Assembly (NCBI GenBank): GCA_013399695.1
Contig: VXAU01002429.1
Coordinates: forward strand, 44,815-108,814
Source: Formicarius rufipectus
Taxonomy: Eukaryota > Chordata > Aves > Passeriformes > Formicariidae
Length of the DNA: 64,000 nucleotides
Reading direction: 5' to 3'
Shown piece after piece: positions 44,810-57,407 of this stretch; the first letter of the stretch is position 1; each line of letters opens with the position of its first letter. A model generated the notes under the pieces. The model was not told the origin of the DNA. It saw only the letters and a program-made list of their open reading frames with translations, and did not search any database. Both the position numbers and the translations under genes were made by a program.

Positions 44810-47800
44810 TTTTTGGGGTTCGGGTGTTTNTGACCTTTTGGTGATCAGGTGTTACTGAAGCCTTAAAAGCTAGAATTATATAGAATTTAGTATAACTCTA
44901 TTAGCACTTTTTTGTAGCATTTTAACCTTTATATTAGATTCCTGAGTTATTGTTTAATGTTCCCTTGCAAGGATTTCAATGGATAAAGATTTTAGCAAGA
45001 ATGTCTACTTTGTATAGACTGTACCCAGGAAAACATAATAGGCACATAATTTTTTATATATCTGTAGTGTAACTATTTAGAAGACCCAGTAAGCTTGAAA
45101 TGATTTCTCGCAGGACAGAGATGATGAAGATAAAGGGTCGTGGAGACCTCTGACTCAGTTTAGTGAGCCGTATCAAAGGTGGTAGTCTGGGATAGATGTT
45201 TTTGGAAGTGAGTATAACAATATTAAGTAATACTTTGAATTGTTAACTAGGTAACTAAATAAAAGCAAGAGGCTTTTGTAACTGCATGCACAATTTTAAA
45301 GAAACTAGGTTTTTGTGCATCTGGCATCATAATAAAAGGAATGCTGCCTGCTAAAACCCACAAATTGAGTCTCAGGTGCTTTCATTTAAGAGCCGGGTTT
45401 AGGCATCATTACGGTTGACAGGCCATCCAGACACCCTGTCAGCAAGGTAGGTCTCTTGTTCCTGAAGCTGTCAAGAGTGTGAAGTTTCTTAGATCCGTGG
45501 ATGCATTCATGCAGCATTTGTTTTGGTGACTGTTCTGCTGTGGCTCTCTCTTCTCCCTCTTCCCCTAGGAACAGCCAAGAACCATCTGGCTCTCACATGC
45601 GAATTTACTAAAATCAGAAGCTGCAGATCTATTGGCTAGAATCTCATTTTACTTTGTTGATACTTGAGAGCTATGGGAGAAGACAGAAAAAAATGGAAGG
45701 CTGAAGCAGAAGATTATCTGGCTAGGACTTTTAGGAATGATCTGTTTGGTTCATTTCTTTCTTAACTTTCAGTAATGTAGAGAAGACTCATTTTCATTCT
45801 GTGCAACCAGGCACTGTTGTCTTGTCTCAGTTTAAGCTATCCATTTCCTCAAGCTGACTTTTTTTTTAATGTTTTCTTCAGTACCTTGGTTGTCCTATTT
45901 ACACAAGAAAGAGCACAGATGCAGGGTTGACTATGGGTTTTTAGGATGCTTGCTTAGAAAGAGTATGTATGCAAACATTAGGTGTTTTGTAAATGTTAGG
46001 AGTTCCATTTGACTCCTAGAAATCATTCTGAAATATGGAAATAGAACATTTGGAATAATAACTTGGTCTTCACAACAAGCGTATGATTTCAGCTTTCTGT
46101 CTTATGCAAACCTTCAGCTGCCATATACAATATACTATACTTTTGTTAATCTCACTTGACAAATATCAGGTGATTGCAATACAGAGTAGCTATCGTAGGC
46201 ATAATGCATCAGAGTCTCTGTATAGTGGAAAAATCCCTTAATTTATTTCTGGATGTTTTTCTATTGTTAGGTATTGTTAGAAGCACAGAAAGAGTTGGTG
46301 GACTACAAAGGACTTGGTATAAGTGTTCTTGGTAAGATTTAAAAAATTATGTTTTTCAGAATTTTGATGTTTAACTGAATTGTTTAATAAGACTTTTTAT
46401 CTTGGTATTTCTGCTCCCTTTCTAATACCTTATTCTGGTAAGATGTATGTCCAGAGAACACAGTTTCATGGTCTATTTCTACCATTCATCAGAGGACCAT
46501 AAAATAATACATAGCTGGATATTTTGATTCTAAACAAAGATAACAAATCATATGTCAAACATTAGTATTTTAAGGTCTTTGGACATAGGTGTGCGTGTGT
46601 AATAGTGAAGAAAGATTTTATGTATCTATGGAAGACTATGTATTCACGTACTATATACAGATGTACTGTAAACATACATGTCTGTATATATGTGTATAGA
46701 TGCCATACATAGTATCTGAGAGACCGTATGGTAAAATGCTTGCCATATATATGATATATATATTTATATATATATATGTTATATATTGATACATAGCTTT
46801 TGTCACATTAGGAGGGTAATGGTGTCCTGACATAAAGAGGAGGTGTCTTCTATGCCATTGAGGAGCTGACTGGCTTTTCAGCCCCAGTTGCACAAAAGCT
46901 TTATGTTATGCAACAGGTTGGCCAGGATTATACTAGTCCTATGAAACTCTTTAGTTGCTGTAAGTTGAATGTGCAGCTGTCTCCGCACAATTTGTATTAA
47001 TGTTTAACTTGTACACCTACACATGGTAAGCAGCCTATGGATTTAATAAAAGCAATTAGTATTAAGTGTCCTTAGTATTTAATTAGCATCTCTTTGTGAA
47101 GAAACCTTGCTAAAAATAGGAGAGTAAAACAAACTTCTGTATGTTTTGTATACTTGCCACAGCATTACTAGCAGAGAAGACTCTTACAGTGAGGAAAAAT
47201 GAAACCTTTCTAAGGAGTATATATATTTTTTTTTCCCCTGGAAATGTAGTTGCTTTTGGGGGTAGTAAGGCCATGTGAGTCCAAATGTCCAGATACAGGA
47301 AAATCCTGTCCATTGACAAGACTGCAGATTTAAGTACTCAGTGGATATTAAGAAAGGGTCAGAAAAAAAGAAAATAAATATGAGTAGGAACTGGGAATGA
47401 CATCCTTCAGGCATTTTGGGTCTGTAATGTAAATGTTTAAAGCTTAACAGAATTTTTAAATCAAATTCATATCTTACCATCTTGTTTCATGTTATTTCTT
47501 CTTTATATTCCACCAAAGAAATGAGCCATCGTTCCTCAGATTTCACAAAAATTTTAAATAAAACTGAAAACCTCATGCGTGAATTGCTGTAAGTGAATTG
47601 TTTTCTACTTATTTTTACTTTATGCTTGTTCTTTTTGCATCAGTAATGTCTGTTGTGGAGACCTTTCATGAAAACACCTGTTTGGTTGTTTTTTTCATGT
47701 GTAGGTACCATGTGTGATAGAGTAATAACCTTGGGGAGGACACTGATCTTATGTTTTTCTGATGCTTATATTTTTGAGCATGACAAAGAGCTCTTATTAG

Positions 47801-50800
47801 GTTAATATACTTTTTATGTTGCTACTATACACTGACTAGTTGACTTTGTTTTGAAATTTTAACTTTTGTCACCTTCATAGACTTCATGAAGGCCATGAAC
47901 TTAAAGGAGTAAGTGTAAACAATAGATATTAATTCTCTAGTGCTATAGAGGTGATCTGTACATTGCACATAAGTCTGATTTTATTAACATAATCTCTATG
48001 GATGTGTATTAGAGTCACTCATCACGAGTCAATTTTCTATTTGTAGTATGACTCTTTTTTTTTTTTTAAACATTTGAAATATAATTGAATAGAAATGCTG
48101 TTCTCATGGTAGTTAATAATGTTGGTAATTTAACACAAATGCTTGACCCTTAGTCACAGCCAGAATTATTGAGAGAGGGATTTTAGTGAATAATTTGAAC
48201 AAGCAATTTTTGTAACTGTATGAGCAACATACAGGAGTGAATTTGTTTAACACAATCCTGGGGGATGAGGGGGGGATAGTTTTCAGCAAATTTGTATAGC
48301 ATTACTTTTAAATATTTGTTTATCAAGACACATGCTGAGGTAAGTTAATGGGATTGGCTCTAAACTCTTTGCAAAGAGACTTCTAAAATGACAGTGTTCT
48401 TCATCAGTTCCTGTTAAATGCATAATATCAAGTAATATGCATGCTGTGTCTTCTGGAAATAATAGAAATGGTTATTTCTTTTATGCAGAAATATACCAGA
48501 CAACTACAAAGTTCTTTTCCTTCAAGGAGGTGGATCTGCTCAGTTCAGTGCAGTCCCACTTAACCTTATTGGTTTAAAGGAGGGACGACAGGCAGATTAT
48601 GTGGTTACTGGAGGCTGGTCAGCGAAAGCAGCTAAAGAAGCAGAGAAGTATGCCAAAGTGAATATTGTTCATCCAAAACTAGGAGCCTATACAAGTAAGT
48701 TGATGATTACATCCATCCACTTGAATGCTAAGCTTTTTGCCTTGCTCTAAACATGGATCCAGCTTAGCTAGTGGACTGTTAAATGTTAACTAGAGTTGAC
48801 TGCCCAGCACTCAAAAGATTGTCTGCCTCATCTTTCCATGTTAATCACTGACAAATCTATTAAATGGCTTACAGTTTCCCTGAGAAAAAAACCTGTAAAA
48901 TAAGGCTGAGCAGATCCCAGAAAGTAAGTGGCAAGAAACAAGTGTCTAAGTAGGGAAATGGTCTAGGCCATCTCAGTTTTTTTAATACTTAACTGAGTTC
49001 TTAAGCTAGTCACAGGGATATTGTGAGGTATTTCAGTTTCATGTGCACTCAGTAATGAGATTACTCTAAAATTTAGAAGCATGCCTGGGTTTTTAACCTT
49101 GTTGACCCAAGATAGAGGAGACCTGAATTCTGTTGCCTGTTTCTCAGGATTCCTAAATACTAACCTTTCTCACCCATGTGTCACTGAATATACATAAGTA
49201 ATTCTTCGAGCATGAATCCATGAGTTCTAGTGTCTACTCCTTCTAGTTTTGCCCATATTAACTGGTGATTAGGGCACTAAATTGGAAAAAAAGTTTATAT
49301 TCTTTGAGGCACAGGAAGAAATTTGACCTACAGCTTTCCAGCCTAGGATAGTGTATTCACCATTTGGTATCTGTAGATAAGGGAAGAAGCAGTAAATAAC
49401 AATGGAGACAATAACACCATCTTCTCTGCACTCTTCTCCCCTCAGGTGTAGGAGGAGTAAAGAAAGGAAGAATGATTGGAGAAAAGAAAGGAAGAGCAAT
49501 TATTTATTCTATGCAAAACCTGTTCTGTGCTGTCAGGACATGTCTGTATATTCCCTGTTGACAGAGAAATCTTCACAGTTCTGTAAATCAGTTGCAGAGT
49601 TTAAAGTGGGAGGAAGGTAGATAAACTTGTGTTTCTTGAGCTTGAGTAAGACTGAAATGCTTCTAGCTTTGCACAGAAACACAGCTGTAGAGAACTTTGC
49701 CAGGGAGAATTTGGATGCTTCAGTGGTTCCAAAGGCAGCAGGAGGTTTCTTGAACTCTGTGCCTGAATTCTGCTGAAAGGCTGCTTTGGACCCCTCAGAC
49801 AGGACTTTATAGTCCTGATTTGTGAACTCCATGAAAATTGTTTGAGGAATAAGGTGTGAAAATGGAAAGGTTTTGCAAGCTTAATGATGGCTTACCAGAG
49901 AATTTCAGGAATGCACTGATGTTTTTGCTTTGCAGATATACTATCTTCCCGGTAACAATGTAATTAATACTCTATACTGAAAAACTGTTCTGCATTTGCA
50001 CTTAAGTTCCATGTTGAAGTAAAATTGCGTGCCAAGAAAACTACTTGTGTTCACTGATCTCTGAGTTTCTTTTTTGTCTCAGGCATTCCTGACCCAAGCA
50101 CTTGGAATCTTAATCCAGATGCATCTTATGTCTATTACTGTGCTAATGAAACTGTTCATGGTGTGGAGTTTGATTCTGTACCTGATGTCAAAGGAGCAGT
50201 CTTGGTTTGTGATATGTCATCAAACTTCCTGTCCAGACCTGTGGATGTTTCCAAGGTGAAGTGTTGGACACAGTGGCCCCACAAAGCATTTTCAAACTTG
50301 AATGGCTATAATTAAGCACTTTGAAATATCTGGATGGCCAGAGATACTGAGCGGTGAAATTAAGGAAATCATGTTTTATTAACTGAGTATCTGATTATGG
50401 AGAGAAGTGTTGAAGCTTCAAGTTTGAGATTTCAATGTCTATCTGTTTTCATTTCTTTTTTTTTTTTTTCATAAAATCTTACTTAACCGTGTTGAAATTG
50501 TTCATTTTTATAGCTACTGAAGATTATTTGTCTGTTCAGTGGTCTTCACTGATGCTGTAGTTGAAATCTTATTTAATCTGTAGTGTATATATAGGCTATA
50601 CAGGGTATTGTGAATCAGATTTTTTAATCCTTCCTCTTATAAAAGAAATCTGTAACCCCTTTTAAGCACCTAAAGCTTCCTGTGCTGCACAATTATGGTG
50701 TCTTTTTTCACAGATAACACAGAGATAGAACAGTACTCTCCTTTGTTTGTAAAGTGTGTTATGAGTAGAAGTGTTACCAACTAGTGTAGTAGCATGGTTG

Positions 50801-53800
50801 ACCTTTCTTACCTGTGTGTAGCAAAAAGGAGTGCTTTCTTACCTGTGTGTAGCAAAAGTTAGTGCTTTCCTGTTCTCTTTGAACAGGTGGATTTTATGAT
50901 GATTGTTCTGAAATACTGTGAACTGTGTATGAATTCAGTAAATTTGCTTGGAGTAGTTTGAACCTGGGACTGGCTTCCTTAAAAATTATTTGTGCCTAAT
51001 AAATAAATATTTATCAAATTGTTTGAAACCTGTGATTATCTTCCTCAGTTGGGTAGCTGTACATGCTCTTTGAAATCAGAACTTCTCCTGACTCTTCTTT
51101 TGAACTACAACTTGCTCATTTTCAACACATGGTCTGGTCTGTTCAGCTGAGTAGTATGCTTGTTGTATAATGATATTGTATAATGATGTATTGCTCAGTT
51201 TTAACATCTACAAGTGAAGACATGTAACAAGTCTTTATTTTTTTTTTTCCTTCTCTTTTAAGTTTGGTGTGATTTTCGCTGGTGCTCAGAAGAATGTTGG
51301 CTGTGCTGGTGTTACTGTTGTAATAGTACGTGAGGACTTGCTGGGATTTGCACTGAAGGAATGCCCTGTTGTACTGGATTACAAAACACAGGCAGCGAAT
51401 ACCTCTTTATATAACACTCCGCCATGCTACAGGTAGCTTATATCCCTTATTCAGAAAGCTGCTGCACTGCCATCTGTAGCTCTTACCTAGAAAAGCTTCC
51501 AAAGTTGAGTACTTGTGCTCGTCAGTGATATGTTAGTGTTTGCTATGTTGGAGCATTCCGCGTGATTCCTGTGACAACACAGGAAGTGTCCAGCCATGTG
51601 ACTGTAGTAGGCTGTGGGTTGTCTAGTGCAATTCAGCAATAAAGGACATAGTCTTTTTCAAAGTAAATGTTATATGTCATAACTCCACTGCAGTAGTTTC
51701 AGGATGTAGTTCTGATTTACAAGAACACAGTTCTAGTCAATCCAGTGATTATACATCTGGCATTGCAAGTAGGTAATTTGGCACTTAGGCTTGCTTCTTG
51801 GACACTAAGTATGGTTTGATTTAATTTCTTCCTGAGGTTGTTCTCAGCATTTGAAACTCCAAATCCCTATTAACTTTTTTTACTGAAAAATAATAAATAA
51901 TGTTATTAAAGTTTTAAATAATATAAAACATTGAGAGTATTTATTCCTTTAAACTTCAATAATTTTTATTGTCTAGCTACATTGTTCACTACTGTTGGTT
52001 TTGAAATGAAAATGTAAACCAGTTTTTTTTAAAAAGCAGTTCAGATACTGCTTTGCTTTATTCTCTAGTAGTTTTCCATATTTCTTTGACTGCTCTCTGT
52101 GTTTGACTTGTCATCCAAAAATAAAATTGATCTAGCTTCATAATTTTTGCCAGTAATCAAGATCATAAAATTGTCATGTACCTGATGATTTCATGTATGC
52201 TAGAAACAGAACAGACTACAGCTTGCTCTTTTTAAATTGCTATCTACTAACTTCTGATTGATAGCCAGTGAAATGATGCTTTGCTGCTGGAATGCTTAGA
52301 CATTGAACCAGTAGTACCTACTCTTTCTTAACTGGAAGAATTTTTAGACCAGTGTCCACTGAAATGGTTTTTTAAAAAAAAAATTCAATGCAGGTATTAT
52401 TTTATTTCCCAAAAGATTTTAAAATTACTTTGGCAATAACAATTTCTTCAGGAAAATATTTCCTTAGATTCTGATAGTCTGACAATGCCATGTTTAGTCT
52501 CAGCTCTTACATCTTGTTTGCATATGCCAAAATTTGCAAAGTTAGGTTACCTAATGATCTCCAACAGATATTAAATGCACAGTATAGGCATAAAGTTCAG
52601 TGATTCTTACATATAAGGCCTACTACTTATTGCCATTGCTTACTTACAGTCAGTAAAATTTGAGGTGATACTGTTTGTATTTCTGAATCAGCTGACTGGC
52701 ACTGTGGAGTGTACTATTGCAGTGCAATAGGGGCACTTACCTTTGAGAAGTACAGTAAATCTTGTGAGCATTTGTTTTTTCCAGATTTTACAGTGCAGAA
52801 CTTGCTTTCCTAAGTTGTGTGCGTACAGTAGAGTATGTAGTGCTGTACTGATGTTTTCTTACTGGCAGCCTGTCTGCCCTGTTGGTTGGGTACACCCAGT
52901 ATCCTTAGGGCTACTGTTAAAATTAACTATACAATGTTTCTAGATTTTTGTTATCTGAATGTAGCTTTGTATGTACGTATGTATATATATATAAGCAGTA
53001 TGTATATCTTTTTTTTTTTTTCTCTGGTGAATGATAAGGACTCTATTTCATGAACAGTTATTTGCCAGATTGCCAAGTCACATGTACTATTTTTCGACAC
53101 TTGAAAATGCCAGATTTTAAGTCCAACCATTTGTGTTTTCCAAGTACAAAGCTATTTCCATTTGAAAAACTGAAGTTCTGCTTAATCTCAGCACTTGAAC
53201 ACAGTGTTGTTCCTCTGGTTTGCAAAGCAAAATAGATGAAATTCTGCAGCTTTATTTTAGCCACTGCAAAGAGCTTCTGGAAAAAAAAAAAAAACGTACT
53301 CCTTTAGGTGTAACTCAGTATCTGTCAGTAACCTTAATAGGGTAGTGGAAGGTTAAGGGAGCTGAAAATAAAATTGAACTAACAGTCTTTCTCCTTTCTG
53401 ATCACTGTCTTGCCAGATTTGACTTCATGCTACAGACCCACACTGGAGTACACTTCAGAATCCAGAATGTAATACACAGAATGCTGGCAGAGTGCACATC
53501 TATTTGGCTTAGCTCTAACTGCCTGTTCCAGTTTCAGGAACTGGCAAAGATTCCTAGTTCTCCTTTTCTCTACTCTTTTCCTTTCACTTGCTAATGGTTT
53601 GCTGGCAAACAGGCATAAAATATTAACTGAATTTGCAAAAGCTACTTCAACAGGATATTAAATCAAATTAAGGTGATGCTAATGGCTTTAACCTCATGGT
53701 GCTACAGAGTTGACTCTTTGACCTTAATCTGTTTTGCTAAAATTAACAATGAATTTGCTATAAAAATCTAATTTCCAAGATCTGGAATGCATTTTGCATT

Positions 53801-56800
53801 TAAAATTGTTCCAGAAACATTATTTTGACTGATATAAAAGAAGGGTAAAAAGATTTCATTTGTCTGGGTTTTGTGAATGACTGTAGGACTGACTTTTTAG
53901 AATTGTCCAAGAGGTTTTGCTCAAGGAAGTGAGGACAAGAGGTGAATGTGTCCCTGTGTGTTTGGCAAGAATGTAGGCTATACTTCACGTAGGTCCTTTG
54001 TACTGGAGTAGTTGACAGCATACTGGCATAAATACGGCAAGATTGTGCTCTCAGAGCTATAAGGTGATTATAAAAGGCCATCTGTCATCTTGATTAGTCT
54101 GCAGCCTTTCTACAATGTTCAAGGATTTGGTATCCACTTGGAAATCAAAAATAAAATTTAAAACAGTCTCCTGCTAGATAGGTGTTAAGGAAACTTGTGG
54201 GGTAATGTTCTCTGAGCACTCCCTTTGAATCTATAATGAAGGGATTAATAACAACAAATTTGTTGGAAATTGGCCATAAAAACTTGTGAGCAGGTTTTTA
54301 TATAAATTGTTCTAGTCGTGGGAAATGACTGAACTTGAACAAGCTGAGTTCTATAGCAAAAACGCAAAGGCTTCAAGAATTTTTTGTGTTGCACTTAGTA
54401 ACTAGCATTGAAGTACTTGGTCCCAAATCACACATGATTCCAGTAGGCTTCCAGATCTCTACTTAGAATTTGAATGGTAATGAATAATTGAATGTAAATA
54501 CATCATTACTGTTTTGCCAAACCTTACTGTTCATGTGGGCAGAAGGTCTTTTTCGACAGAAATATGACTATAATTTATTTTTAACATTTTTGGAAATGTT
54601 ACATTTCTGGCATTATTAACGTAGATGTGTTTGAGATTCACCACTGCATTTTCACTAGAGCAGCTGCACAGGCTGAATAGTTGTAACTTTTATGCTAAAT
54701 CTGGCTCCTTCTAGGACCTGACAGGTATAGTCAGTGAATTGGCAGTCCATGCAGCCAGTCTGGGTATGTCCTTGGGAGTCCTTCAAGGCTGCAGGAAACG
54801 TGCAGGACATGTCCTTCTGTGCTACAAAAGATTAACTTTGGTCTAACAGATTTGTGTGGCATTTGAATTTCAGGACACTTCATCTGTGTCCAAAAAGCAT
54901 TTTCTGCTTAGACTTCTCGTAGCTTGTCATAAAATAGTCCTGACTTAACAAGATTTTGACTTGTTAATCTTAAAAACCCTTAAATCATGCATAGCATTTT
55001 ATAGCTGAAATATTTTGTGAACTATTAGACCAGACTTACTTTTTTCCTGTTCATATAATCTCACTCAAAAATGTTTTTTTCCTTTTGCAGTATTTATATC
55101 ATGGGATTGGTATTGGAATGGATAAAGAATAATGGTGGAGCTGCAGCTATGGATAAACTTAGTTTAATCAAGTCACAAATGATTTATGATATAATAGACA
55201 AATCTAATGGATTTTATGTGTAAGTTGTTATGTTTTTCCTTTTAGTTTCAATAATTGTTACAGAGTAAAATATATTCATAAATTTCAAGAGTCTGATTGC
55301 AGTGTATGTTTCAAGTTACCTTTTTTGAGGACTACTACAGAAATTACTTGTGTGAAGCATTTTTTTGGTAATCGTCCAACAATGACTCTCATTGCAGTAG
55401 GAAGTTATTTCAAATTATCCTGTATAGATCAGTATTGAAGCATACTAAGAACATGTTCTAACTTCAATAAAATGCAGGAGCCTAGGAGAGGAATATACAA
55501 AACCCAGATATGTAGATTCTGGTTTGTATGCTTAGTGAATCTCCTGGGGAAATACAGGCCAACACAGAGAAAGTGGCCTGTAAGCAATTGCAGAGACTAC
55601 TTATGCATTATATTCTCCCTGCCACCTCTTCCAGTAGTAAAAGACTGCTTTTCCTCTGTCAAGCAGAGCATTTTTATTTGCTAATTACGCTAAGTACTGA
55701 ATTGCTTTCTGAAATAAAAGATCAGACCTCAAAATGAATACATTTTCTTTATGTACTTTATATACTTATGTGTTTCTTTCAGTTATTTTTGATGGCTTTC
55801 CAAGGCAGATTTAACCCTCTGATATGTTATAAAGTATTTTTGAGTTCAGATGTATAGTTAAAAGCTGATGTAATAATTTTGATATTCACCAAGATGAAGC
55901 TGTAATTGACTATGAAACTGCAAAGTGTACTTTCTGTATAAAAGCAGTAGTTTGGGGACCTAACTAACTTTCAAGTCAAAGTTAGGACAGTGCAAATTAT
56001 ATTTGGATTCTAGATTAAAGCTGGCAGTAATCTTAATTGGCAGGGATAAAGTTTCATCATAATACTTAATACATTCCACTTATCCATTTAGGTAATGAGA
56101 ACAGATTTGTCTTAAGCATCATCATGATCGAGTTTGTGATCACACTCCAGTGAAACCAGAGGGCTTTTCATTTTTCATAAATCTTGGAAAGCACATAAAA
56201 CTTTGAAGGAAAAAAAAAAAAAAAAACAACAAAAACATTTTGTGACAAACTGAAATCTGTTCCTGGCAAGTTGGTCTGTGAGGCAGTTAGTGAGAAATGC
56301 AATGCAAATAGGATGGTAAATAGTCAGCTGGGAAAGCAGAACAAGCGTCACTAACTGAGCTGTAATGCATCTTCCTAAGCAATACAGTTAAGAGTGTGAT
56401 TTTTTTGTTTGTTTGTTTTTAATTGTATCTATGACTAAAAGGAAGACTTAATCTGCAGCTGCCTTCCCAGCTATGATCTGAGGAATGCTTCCCTGCATAA
56501 ACAGTGTGGCAAGCCATTTGGCAAATGGAGTCTTTTTTTCCACAAAGTGCTATATATAATTTGCAGTTTGCTTTCCAAAGTCTGTGTCTTAACTGAGTTA
56601 CATTAGGTTGCCTCAGAGCAACTGGATATTATGAAAACTGTAGTGTGGCTTCAGTAATTTAAGTAAGGGAATGCTTTTAAGCATAGACCTTTTTGAAGAA
56701 TGTTTTTCTGATTGAGCCTGAAGCAGAAGATTTGCATAGGCAGATCTTTCTCTTCATCATAGAGACATCTGGATAAAGGAACAAGGGAGAAACTAAGAAG

Positions 56801-57358
56801 GATACCCATTAATTGCCAAATAGAATAATACTCAGTATGAAATTCATATGCAGTTTATGAGAGCTTATTCCTAATGAATGCCTGCAAGAATCTAGATCAA
56901 AGGCTTTGGAAAGAATAAATCTGAAGGCTTCATATCTCCTTTGTAACTTAAACCACTAAAAAAAGATATTTGAATCTTCTCCCCTTTCCCATCCTTTCTT
57001 ACCTTCACAAAATAATTGAAGAGAAAATAAACATACTTTGAATTTTCCACTTTAGGTATCTCTTGTCTACTTGAGTTGTTCATGATTCTGAATAATACTA
57101 ATTTAGAAGGTGGGCTGAAACCACTAACAAAAGTCTCTTATGTCCATGAAAATTTTATAATGTTCTGTTTTTATACTTCCTTTACCTATATTTAGCTGAG
57201 TCTAATTCTGCTAGCATTTTTGAGTAGCTGAATGAAAGTGTGTCAATCTTTAAAGAAATTGCTTGAGGCTCAGTCAAAATTCACTGTAACTAATTTCACT
57301 TATTCTAAGTAGTTGTTTTCTTTTTCTTCATGCTTTGATTTTTTTGGTTTGTGAGTTT

Positions 57359-57407
<49 letters not shown>

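Larger units (their letters stand above)
43534..46270 (+). other. PSAT1: PSAT1 intron 1
   Basis: A 2.7 kb intron. It holds the end of the CpG island, an amino-acid response element at 43,958-43,966, and a T28 run at 44,779-44,806 with one N at 44,830. No other feature stands out. Confidence 0.85.
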
